This document shows, in pieces, positions 44,516-52,539 of a stretch of 64,000 nucleotides of DNA. Below the pieces are notes generated by a model that searched no databases, was not told the DNA's origin, and saw nothing but the letters and a program-made list of their open reading frames with translations. Made by a program: the position numbers and the translations under genes. Origin of the DNA: CAZZNQ01 sp964655775 (GTDB taxonomy: Bacteria > Planctomycetota > Brocadiia > SM23-32); the NCBI GenBank assembly GCA_964655775.1, contig CAZZNQ010000005.1, positions 23,566 to 87,565 of the forward strand, in the 5' to 3' direction. Numbering within the stretch: position 1 is the stretch's first letter; every line of letters begins with the position of its first letter.

Positions 44516-45220
44516 ATGGCGCGGCTGGAAATCGATGAAGCATTGGGGCGCGCGCTCGTACGGGATATGGCACCCGCCGTCGTCCAGATCACTGGGTGGC
44601 CTCTGGGAATCGACCGTTTGCGTATCCGAGTCGTGCCCAAGAACCAGGGTTACGAATGCGTGTTACTCGGGCGCTTACGCGGCGCCGGCATTCCCATCAG
44701 CGAGGACCAGCGCCGCAGTCTGCTCGATCGGTTCCTCGAATATGTCGTCGAAGGAGTATTGCTGAGCGCTTACGAGCCAAGCACAGGTGAGTTGTTTCTC
44801 GTCCGCGAAAACCTCGATGAGGGCAACATGGACGGGCTCCGGCTGATCGTAGCTCACGAACTGGTGCACAGGGCCCAGCATCTGCGGCATCCCGAGTTGT
44901 CAGAGCGAATCGACTGTGTCTTGCGGGGTGTGTGCGCGCGTGCCATGCGAGGCGATCTTGGGCTTGGCGAACTTGCGACCGCAGTCCGCAGAGTCGAGCC
45001 TGTCATGTCCCTGCTGGAGAGTCACGCGCAGTACGTCCAGGAAGACCTACGCCAGAAACGCTTTCCGAACGCGCGAATCGAGTCCCAGTGGAATGTAGCC
45101 GCGGTCCTGCTTCGGTTGTTCGGCGGCCCCAAGGTTTCGCAATACACAAGAGCTGTTCCGGCAGTAGCCAAGTCGACGGCAGATAACCTTACGCCCTCTA
45201 CAGGAAGGCCTCTCGGTTAA
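44516..45220 (+). CDS. Zincin-like metallopeptidase (HExxH)
   Basis: 234 residues. The zinc motif is HELVH (His114, Glu115, His118), with Glu168 in LLESHAQYVQ as probable third ligand. The layout (TGELFLVRENLDEGNMDGLRLIVAHELVHRAQ) recalls DUF2342/zincin_2 proteins. No signal peptide or membrane helix, so it should act in the cytoplasm. It lies 34 bases after the RyR channel gene and 35 bases before the TIR-NTPase gene, all on one strand. A protease beside a STAND NTPase is a common effector arrangement in conflict systems; its target is unknown. Confidence 0.78.
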   Translation: MARLEIDEALGRALVRDMAPAVVQITGWPLGIDRLRIRVVPKNQGYECVLLGRLRGAGIPISEDQRRSLLDRFLEYVVEGVLLSAYEPSTGELFLVRENLDEGNMDGLRLIVAHELVHRAQHLRHPELSERIDCVLRGVCARAMRGDLGLGELATAVRRVEPVMSLLESHAQYVQEDLRQKRFPNARIESQWNVAAVLLRLFGGPKVSQYTRAVPAVAKSTADNLTPSTGRPLG

Positions 45221-45255
45221 TGTAGCGTGCTGACACGTAGCTAGGAGACTCCGGC

Positions 45256-48186
45256 ATGCCCTCCCCGCCACCAGACGGAAAGAGACCCGGCTGTGCCCAA
45301 GGGCCTCTCCGGATCTTCTTGAGCTACGGGCACGACGAGAACGCGGCAATTGTCGGCCGGATCCAGGCAGAGCTGGAGAAGCGCGGTCACGATGTCTGGC
45401 TGGACACAAGTAGTATCAAGGCCGGGCAGGACTGGCGGCGCTGCATCACGGAGGGCATCCTAAACAGCGACCGGGTTCTGTGCTTCCTTTCCAAGCACTC
45501 GGTCCGCAACCCCGGCGTCTGCCTTGACGAGATCGCCATTGCGCTCGGAGCCAAGGGAGGGAGCATCAGCACGGTTCTGTTGGAGCACGAGGAAGAAGTT
45601 CAGGTCCCGGCCAGCATTAGCCATATCCAGTGGCTTGACATGCAGGACTGGGAGGAGCGACTTCGGAGCGGAGGACCGGAGTGGCAGGGGTGGTACGACC
45701 GCAGAATCAGCGAACTGATCGACGTTATCGAGGGTGAAGAAGGCCGGCGGTTCGCGGGCGAGATTCGGCTTCTGCAGGAACGCCTGCAACCTACGTCTTC
45801 GGAGGCGCGCATCCGCCGGCTCATCGACAAGGGAATGGTTGGGCGACAATGGCTCTTGAGTGCGGTAAATGAGTGGTCTGCGTCGCGCGACAGGGCCTCC
45901 CGGATCTTCTGGATCACGGGCGCCCCCGGCGTCGGGAAGAGCGCCTTTGCGGCACATCTCGCCCATTTCGGCCGCGACAAGGTCATCGCCGTCCACTTCT
46001 GCGAGTACGACAAGCCCGACCACCGCAGCGCCCATGCTGTTGTCCGCACCCTCGCGTTCCAACTGGCGGCGAGGCTTCCGGACTACCGCAGACTACTGCT
46101 GGAAAGGACTGAGATTGCGACAACTGAGGGCAAGACGTCTGCCGAGCTCTTCGACTATCTGCTTGCCGGGCCCCTGAGCCACACCATCGGCGGAGGCAGA
46201 CAGCGGTACCTCGCTGTGATCGATGCTCTCGATGAAGCGACTGAGGAAGGCCGCAATCCTCTCGCGGAACTGCTGGCACGTGACGCTGAACGCCTTGCTG
46301 GTTGGCTCGGCATCGTCGTCACCAGCCGCCCGGAATCCGAAGTAGCCGGTCCATTGCAGGGACTGACACCGTTCTGCCTCGACGCTGCTGAGCCCCGGAA
46401 CCTGAGCGATATTGAAGGCTACGCTCGCCAGAGATTGAGCCCGCAGCTTGAGGACCGTACCCCCGCCGAGGTCAGCCGCCTATTGTCCGGCATTCTCAGA
46501 AGGAGCGAAGGCGTTTTCCTATATGCCGAATATTTTTGTGACGAAGTGGAGCGGGGACGCATCTCGCTGGACGAGCCGGACCAATTCCCAAACGGGCTCG
46601 GGGGCTCGTACTCGCAATACTTTCAGCGTCAGTTTCCCGATGCCGACAAGTACCGCACCGCGTGCCGACCGCTCCTGCGTATGATGCTGGCCGCACGGGA
46701 ATCCCTCCCGCTCGAAGTCTGCCAGAGCGTCTTCGACTGGACAACTGAGCAATCCGCCGACGCGGTGCGCTCGCTCGGAACACTCTTCCCGGTCGCTACA
46801 GAGTCAGGGTGCGCTGCCGTCAGGCCTTTCCACAGATCTCTTGCAGATTGGCTCGCGGACAGCTCGCGTGCTGGCATCTACTTCGCCGATCCGAAGGAGG
46901 GGAACAGAATGCTGGCGGACTACTGCTGGTCCGGTTTTCAGCAGGGCGCCCAGGGGATGACCGACTATGCGTGGAAACATCTGGCGGCGCACCTCCAAGC
47001 CGCTGAAAGGTGGGAGGACCTGTTGACGGCTATCCGCACGCCGGCTCTGGGCCTTCTCCGCCGGTGGACACAACAGGAGACGAGCGAGGACGGGCTCGCC
47101 TGCATCCAGGGCCTCATCCGCGAAGGCGGCGCCGAGGGCGAGGACCTCGCCGCTCTCGAAACCCAACTGGCCCGGATTCTCGGGCGAAGGGGCCGCTATA
47201 CCGAAATGGAGGAGCTTTTGACCAGTGCGCTTTCGCGCACCTCCTACTGGCGAGCCCGGAAGGTGCGGGCGGTGGCGATACACGAACTGGGTTCGCTGCA
47301 CCTCTACCGCGGTGAACGAAAGGAGGCCGAACGCTGCTATGGGCGAGCACTGCGTCTCTGCCGATGGGGCTTACAGCGGTACCCCGCGGAAGCGAGCGCC
47401 AATCTCATCGCCTTGGCAACCGTGGCATCGCGCGACTACGATTGGAAGCGCGTGGTCCGCCTGACCCGGCGGGCGGCCGATCTGTCCCATTCCTGTGGGG
47501 ATTTCGCCCACAAACTCGCTGCGGGCAGATTGGGCACGTTCGCCTTGGAGCGGCTGGGGCACTCAGACCAGGCCATGGCCGAACTGGAGCCCCTGCTCGC
47601 CCTGAGCGAGAGTGCAGGCGCAGACCATGAACGCATGAGACTCCTGGTAGCCAAGGCCTGGTTCCTCTACCGACAGGCTGTCCTGACCTGTCGGGAAGTG
47701 CAGAGAACACGGAAAGCCTTCGCAGAAGCGAGGCGCAGTGCTTCCCGTTTGATGAACTACTATGGCCAGCTCGATTGCAGCTCGGGACTCGCATGGAGCG
47801 CCCTGGCCGCCGGAGAGGTCGATGAAGCGGCCGACTACTTCGGGGATGTCGCCCGACTGGCCCCCGGCGGCAGCCATCAGGAGATGACCGTGGGCGCGTG
47901 CCTCGGCCTTGCGGCTGCGGCCCACGCAGGCGGTGACTTCGAAACTGCTGCCGACCGGTACCGTTCCGCTCTGAAGAGCAGCCGGATGCACGGTTTCAAG
48001 GGCTACGAAGCGATGGCGAGCACTGGCCTCGCGGGGCTTTTATGGCACGCCGGAGAAAGCAAGGAAGCTGAAGACTGGTTCCGGCAGGCGATGGAGAGTG
48101 CAGAGGCGAACTCGCCGAGGACCGTTCAGATGACCAAGCACAACATCCGCAGGTGTCGGCAGTCGGCGACGCAGTCACCTCTGTAG
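45256..48186 (+). CDS. TIR-STAND NTPase-TPR protein (NLR-like)
   Basis: 976 residues. TIR domain at about 17-160: RIFLSYGHDEN, GHDVWLDTSSIKAGQDW and the helix with candidate catalytic Glu92 (GVCLDEIAIAL). Known TIR enzymes split NAD+ or make signalling derivatives from it. The STAND/NACHT-like NTPase has P-loop TGAPGVGKS (221-229), Walker B LAVIDALDE (319-327) and sensor VTSRPE (355-360). From about 590 to the end are tetratricopeptide-type repeats (HELGSLHLYRGERKEAERCYGRAL, TGLAGLLWHAGESKEAEDWFRQAM), which would sense a ligand. This is the architecture of bacterial NLR-like immune proteins. It is the last gene of the plus operon and converges on the zinc-ribbon genes 15 bases away. Confidence 0.9.
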   Translation: MPSPPPDGKRPGCAQGPLRIFLSYGHDENAAIVGRIQAELEKRGHDVWLDTSSIKAGQDWRRCITEGILNSDRVLCFLSKHSVRNPGVCLDEIAIALGAKGGSISTVLLEHEEEVQVPASISHIQWLDMQDWEERLRSGGPEWQGWYDRRISELIDVIEGEEGRRFAGEIRLLQERLQPTSSEARIRRLIDKGMVGRQWLLSAVNEWSASRDRASRIFWITGAPGVGKSAFAAHLAHFGRDKVIAVHFCEYDKPDHRSAHAVVRTLAFQLAARLPDYRRLLLERTEIATTEGKTSAELFDYLLAGPLSHTIGGGRQRYLAVIDALDEATEEGRNPLAELLARDAERLAGWLGIVVTSRPESEVAGPLQGLTPFCLDAAEPRNLSDIEGYARQRLSPQLEDRTPAEVSRLLSGILRRSEGVFLYAEYFCDEVERGRISLDEPDQFPNGLGGSYSQYFQRQFPDADKYRTACRPLLRMMLAARESLPLEVCQSVFDWTTEQSADAVRSLGTLFPVATESGCAAVRPFHRSLADWLADSSRAGIYFADPKEGNRMLADYCWSGFQQGAQGMTDYAWKHLAAHLQAAERWEDLLTAIRTPALGLLRRWTQQETSEDGLACIQGLIREGGAEGEDLAALETQLARILGRRGRYTEMEELLTSALSRTSYWRARKVRAVAIHELGSLHLYRGERKEAERCYGRALRLCRWGLQRYPAEASANLIALATVASRDYDWKRVVRLTRRAADLSHSCGDFAHKLAAGRLGTFALERLGHSDQAMAELEPLLALSESAGADHERMRLLVAKAWFLYRQAVLTCREVQRTRKAFAEARRSASRLMNYYGQLDCSSGLAWSALAAGEVDEAADYFGDVARLAPGGSHQEMTVGACLGLAAAAHAGGDFETAADRYRSALKSSRMHGFKGYEAMASTGLAGLLWHAGESKEAEDWFRQAMESAEANSPRTVQMTKHNIRRCRQSATQSPL

Positions 48187-48201
48187 ACTGCGCTGCTGTC
48201 T

Positions 48202-48675
48202 TCAGAAGATGAGCAGGTACAGAGCGACGACAAACGCTAAGAGCCCGAACACAATCCAGGCTATCTGCAGGAACCTGCGCAGACGACTGTGACAGTCCTT
48301 TCTGGGCCGGGCGTGTCCTCGCGAAGCTCCTGTCTGTGGTCCGTGGAGGTCCGCCAACAGGTCGATCCTCTCCCTCTTGAAACTCTCCAGTATGGACTCC
48401 CGAAGTCCCATGAATCCCTGGAGTGTTACCGGCTCATCCGTCTGCTCCGGCAGGGACCTGCGGGCCGGGAGCGTCTCACTTTCTTGGCTCGCCCCGCGAA
48501 TGCCAATATCGGGAGCGTCGCTGGATACGAGGTCGGCCAGATCGCTGAGTTCGCGCGACGCCCTTGCTCCAAGGATGGCGCCGCACGCTTCGCACCGGAG
48601 CGGATGGCCATGGCCGCCCGTTGCGTCGGACACGGGCGCTCCGCACTGCGGGCATTTCTGCTTATCGCTCACCAC
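48202..48675 (-). CDS. Zinc-ribbon protein with C-terminal membrane anchor (157 aa)
   Basis: An N-terminal zinc ribbon (CPQCG and CEACG, 22 residues apart) is followed by a long acidic, low-complexity linker and a C-terminal hydrophobic helix (FLQIAWIVFGLLAFVVALYLLIF) that ends the protein. This gives a tail-anchored membrane protein with a cytoplasmic zinc ribbon. It is the last gene of the minus operon. The next gene upstream has the same general plan, so the two are probably functional partners. No family function is known. Confidence 0.72.
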   Translation of the reverse strand: MVSDKQKCPQCGAPVSDATGGHGHPLRCEACGAILGARASRELSDLADLVSSDAPDIGIRGASQESETLPARRSLPEQTDEPVTLQGFMGLRESILESFKRERIDLLADLHGPQTGASRGHARPRKDCHSRLRRFLQIAWIVFGLLAFVVALYLLIF

Positions 48676-48768
48676 CTGCCCTCTGCAAGAGCACGAATCA
48701 TCGCTTCCTCCGAAGGCGCGGAGTGAAAGGCCTCATAGATCTGTCGTTTCCTATCCATCCCGAAGGGT

Positions 48769-49512
48769 TCAGAAAAGAAGAAGCCAGCCGAGAAGCAGGA
48801 TGAGGACGGCCGCCAGAACCGCTGCCCACAGCAGGTGGTCCGAGAGGAACGCCAACGTGGCCACAACGATGTTGGCGACAGGAAACAGGAAACGCCGTTC
48901 AAAGGCAGTTGGCGCAGTGCTGCCTACGCTGCCGTGATAGGCCGCACTCGCCTGCCCGTCAAGCCACTTGCGGAGCTCCCCGGCTTCCTGGTAATGTCCC
49001 TCCTTGCGCAGCGCCTCCAGCATCTCCTCAATCGCGGTGCCCCCGCCGGCGTCACGCAGTTCCCTCAGTATCTCAGCCGCCTCGCCCGACGGCCCCGCGT
49101 ACCCCTCGTCGCTCGCCCCTCCCGCACTGTAAGACGGGGCACTGCTGGAAACCTGGCTGTGCAGCGGTACCGAAGGTCGCCGGTCATCCATGTGCCTTGA
49201 GCTCCGGGGAGATTCCTTTAGGATGCCCATTTCCGTCAATGGGGCATCCCTATCGAGCGGATTCACCGACTCGTTGATGGTGGTCCGCCGCGCGCTCTCT
49301 GCTGCAGCATCGTCCCCGCGCGCGCGAGGAAGGATCTCTGACCCGCAGGCAAGGCACTTCGCTTTTCTGTCGGCCATCTCCGGCCTGCCCCGGACCGGCT
49401 TCCCGCATCCGCTGCATGTCACCGCGATCGGCATCCTCTCGCACTCCGTACCTGCCGTGGTGCCAACGGTCTCTGCATCGTGGTTCCGGGCCTGTCCCCG
49501 ACCACAGGCCAT
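48769..49512 (-). CDS. Zinc-ribbon protein with two C-terminal membrane helices (247 aa)
   Basis: The zinc ribbon is CSGCGKPVRG ... CLACGSEILP. A polar linker of about 70 residues is followed by a small helical domain (EAAEILRELRD, AIEEMLEALRKEGHYQEAGELRKWL), then two helices (FPVANIVVATLAFLSDHLLW and AAVLAAVLILLLGWLLLF). The ATG at 49512 has TAGGAG 7 bases before it. An inner ATG (49434) starts right at the ribbon and is a possible alternative. Neighbour of the RelA/SpoT-RyR gene upstream (110 bp) and of a similar smaller protein downstream. Likely a membrane-bound component of the same system. Confidence 0.7.
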   Translation of the reverse strand: MACGRGQARNHDAETVGTTAGTECERMPIAVTCSGCGKPVRGRPEMADRKAKCLACGSEILPRARGDDAAAESARRTTINESVNPLDRDAPLTEMGILKESPRSSRHMDDRRPSVPLHSQVSSSAPSYSAGGASDEGYAGPSGEAAEILRELRDAGGGTAIEEMLEALRKEGHYQEAGELRKWLDGQASAAYHGSVGSTAPTAFERRFLFPVANIVVATLAFLSDHLLWAAVLAAVLILLLGWLLLF

Positions 49513-49621
49513 TGCCAGACTCCTACGGCAATTGTAGCCGTCGCATATCTCACTGTCAACAGGGCATTTTCACTGGATTATTGCTCCCACCAGTAGTGCC
49601 GTTTCGCGGTTCCCGACACTG

Positions 49622-52387
49622 TCACGGTCTCTCCTGCACGATCTTCAGGCCTGCGTGGGCCATGACGGCCGGCCAGCCGCGCACGGCCTTGCGGTCGTAT
49701 TCCTTGACCTCGTCCGGGACTTCCTCCCACGCGCAGAGGTACGGGCTCGTCTTGTGCTCCTTGTCGCGTTCTGGTCCGTACCGCCAGCCGCTTCGCAGGC
49801 GCTCCGCGACAAAGCGGCCGTGCTCCATCTCAGCCATCCGTTCGACCTCTTCGGCGCTGAAACTGTGCACCACCTCCCCTTCCTCGCTGACCTGACGGAG
49901 TCCATAGCCCTGCGTCTTCAAGATGCACTCGGCATACAGCACCTGTTGGCGATTCGAGTCTTTGTAGCCGTCATCCAGTTTGGGCCACGGCTTCAAGGCC
50001 GGATCTTCCGGCCCTTGCTTTCCGGCTCGGTATTCCTCGTGCACACAGGCGGCAGCCCGATCCAGCACCGCGTCGTCCTTAAACGGGCCATGGCGAAGCT
50101 GCGGCGGCTGAACAAATGCCCGGAGGCTCATCGCATCGGCCGGCAGCCAGGCCAGTGCACCTCTCTTCCATTCGTCCGCTTCCGCCAGCATCTCCTCGGC
50201 TGCCCGGCCGCTGGATTGGATGATCCCCACGGTCGCGCCCATGGCCAACGCGAGCCGATACTCGAACGCTGCAATCTTCCCACCGTTGATGCCGATCACT
50301 GTGACGTCGCCCGGACCGACACCCGAGCACACGAGATCGATCCAGCACTGGAGCGGCTCCAATGCCGTGAACTCGACGGGGCCATCGGGAGGATGAAGAT
50401 CGAAGTCTTCAGGAGTTCTAGCCGGTTGCCGCAAGTCGTACCGGCGGTCGATGACTGCATCCTCCGGCAGGCGGTTCACATCCGGCAAGTAACTGACCTT
50501 TTCGACCTTTCCCCCAGTTGGCAGCCCGCCGATGATGCCACTGATGCCCGCCGTGGTTCCTCCGGAGATAACAGTGCCGGCGAAACCTGAGAAAGCCTTC
50601 ATGACCAGAGTGCCATACGAAGCCATCTGCTCCTCAACGCTCTGGTCCGTTCCCCCCGCCACGATGACCACAGGTTCAGCGAAGGACATGGCTCCAGGAG
50701 AGACAAATGCATCCCGAAGCTCTGCGAGAGCGGCATCGGCAGTTTCCTGAGCTACGCCCTTACCCGCGTGCTTACTGTCAGCAGCTTGCGATGCCACCTG
50801 TTGCAGCTTGACCGCCCTGGCCAGCAGCAGGAACCGACGGGCCCACTCGCACTCCCGCAGCCATTGCTCAAATGGCTTTCGTCCTTCATGATCCCCCCTT
50901 TCCAACGAGTTCAGAGCGCGAAGCGCCGAATCCTGAAGTTTCCCAACACTGCTCAAAGCGCTCTCGATCTTTCCCGGCGTGCGGCTGTGGTGGACGGCCT
51001 TGGCGAATGCCGACAGGCTCTCGTAGGGCCGCCCGAGGACCAACGCGAAGCACCCAATGTCGTAGTACGCATAGGGGACGTATACCCCGATGTCCGCTCT
51101 GTCCCTGCACGTCCTGATGGCCGTCTCGAGTCCGGGTCTGAGCAATCCCAGTGTCCCCATATCCAGGTTCTGACAGAGCCTGCACTCGAGGTAAGACCGC
51201 AGCGCGTGCGGCTCAGCCGGGGCCAGTTCAAAGGCGCGTCCATAGTGTCTGCATGCCGCCTCGCAGCATTCGTCGTCCTGGCCGCACGGTATGTATGTGC
51301 CCGAGCGATGGCAGTACGTGTCGCCGAGATAACAGTGGGAATCCACGTCCTCAGGATCGATCGTCACGGCTTTGGTGAGATCATCTCGCCCCGCGGGGTC
51401 TCCCACCTGCGCCCTGGCCAACCCCAGTTCGCGCAATACGGCCGGGTTGCCGCCTTCAGCGAAGCGTTCCAGAGTCTCGCTCACCAGGCGCCAGTCCTCA
51501 GCCGCCGCTGCCAGGCGGGCGATCTTCAGGGCCAGGTCCTCGGCCTTCTTGCCGTCGGCGAACTGCAGCACTGCCTGCCAGCGCGCGATTTCTTCGGCAA
51601 TCTGTTCAGGCTCCAGAAAGGTGGCGTAGTTCAGGTTGTAGACGTCTACTCCGCTTACCGCTTCCTGCAGTTCGCCGTCGGCTTCCTCCAGCAGCGCCGC
51701 CACGCGATGGATCTGCCGGGCCAGGCGCGCCGGAGGCCGGAAGTCGCCCTTGTAGATGCGGTCGTGGGTGACGTCGCTCCAGGCGTGCTGCAGAAGAGTC
51801 CGCACCTGGATCTCGGCCTTGCGGCTGCCGATGGTTTCGGCGACGGCGGTCCAGCCCTTCGGGTCCAGGGGTTCCAGCTCCTCACGCAGCAGGGCTTCCT
51901 CCGGGGATACGTCAGCGCCCATCCGCAGATTGATGCCGTCGAGCGTTGCCCAGGGGAACTGAACAACCAGGTGCTCGGACAGATAACCGAACTCGCCGAC
52001 GGCCAGTCGTGAGCGGACGTCGGGGCTGTTCGCCTCGTCGATCTTGAAATGGCGTCGCACGAACGCGCAGATGCGGTCGACGTCTTCCTGCGTTTGGCCG
52101 ATGACACGGGCGCCGCATAGATCGGTGAACTGGGTAACGGGATCTTCGAGGTCCTGCCCTTTGCGGGTGATCTTCTCGGCGAAGCTGGCCGTGGCCTTGG
52201 CGCGCGCCTGGACGAACCCCAAGACGCCGCATTCATTGCAGGCACGGTTCAGAACGGCCAGCAGGGCCTTCTCGTAGACCTGGTAGTGGGGGCGTTCCGG
52301 GTCCGGCACATCGTCGCCGTCGTAACGCCGAACCTGGTCCTTGATGCGCTGCAGCCGAGGATCACGTCCTTCGTTGTCTCTTGTCAT
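49622..52387 (-). CDS. RelA/SpoT-TPR-SLOG-RyR fusion protein
   Basis: 921 residues. Residues about 35-235 are a RelA/SpoT nucleotide pyrophosphokinase-like domain: FTDLCGARVIGQT, GYLSEHLVVQFP and EIQVRTLLQHAWSDVTHDRIYKG (about 189-210). Canonical enzymes transfer pyrophosphate to GDP/GTP or other acceptors; tRNA-targeting relatives exist. Then about 250 residues of TPR-like helices. A SLOG/LSDAT Rossmann domain starts at about 569 (VVIVAGGTDQSVEEQM, TVISGGTTAGISGIIGG), a fold that binds nucleotide-derived ligands. The end (about 845-905) is a RyR domain: MEHGRFVAERLRSGW, GPERD, PYL, EVKEYDRKAV. AAGGAGGG precedes the ATG. Synthetase, ligand sensor and RyR in one chain is a rare combination. 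No HD hydrolase domain is present. Confidence 0.88.
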   Translation of the reverse strand: MTRDNEGRDPRLQRIKDQVRRYDGDDVPDPERPHYQVYEKALLAVLNRACNECGVLGFVQARAKATASFAEKITRKGQDLEDPVTQFTDLCGARVIGQTQEDVDRICAFVRRHFKIDEANSPDVRSRLAVGEFGYLSEHLVVQFPWATLDGINLRMGADVSPEEALLREELEPLDPKGWTAVAETIGSRKAEIQVRTLLQHAWSDVTHDRIYKGDFRPPARLARQIHRVAALLEEADGELQEAVSGVDVYNLNYATFLEPEQIAEEIARWQAVLQFADGKKAEDLALKIARLAAAAEDWRLVSETLERFAEGGNPAVLRELGLARAQVGDPAGRDDLTKAVTIDPEDVDSHCYLGDTYCHRSGTYIPCGQDDECCEAACRHYGRAFELAPAEPHALRSYLECRLCQNLDMGTLGLLRPGLETAIRTCRDRADIGVYVPYAYYDIGCFALVLGRPYESLSAFAKAVHHSRTPGKIESALSSVGKLQDSALRALNSLERGDHEGRKPFEQWLRECEWARRFLLLARAVKLQQVASQAADSKHAGKGVAQETADAALAELRDAFVSPGAMSFAEPVVIVAGGTDQSVEEQMASYGTLVMKAFSGFAGTVISGGTTAGISGIIGGLPTGGKVEKVSYLPDVNRLPEDAVIDRRYDLRQPARTPEDFDLHPPDGPVEFTALEPLQCWIDLVCSGVGPGDVTVIGINGGKIAAFEYRLALAMGATVGIIQSSGRAAEEMLAEADEWKRGALAWLPADAMSLRAFVQPPQLRHGPFKDDAVLDRAAACVHEEYRAGKQGPEDPALKPWPKLDDGYKDSNRQQVLYAECILKTQGYGLRQVSEEGEVVHSFSAEEVERMAEMEHGRFVAERLRSGWRYGPERDKEHKTSPYLCAWEEVPDEVKEYDRKAVRGWPAVMAHAGLKIVQERP

Positions 52388-52539
52388 CTGTGGATTTCCC
52401 TCCTTGCGGCTATCTAAAGCATTGCCGCTGGCGCAACCCTCGCTCGTTGGCTAATACGACGTAGCCGTCGCCGCCTTGGTTGTCAACTCCCGCTCCGCTG
52501 TTCATACCGTTGCCGGTAGGGGGCCCTGTGCTGGCACGG

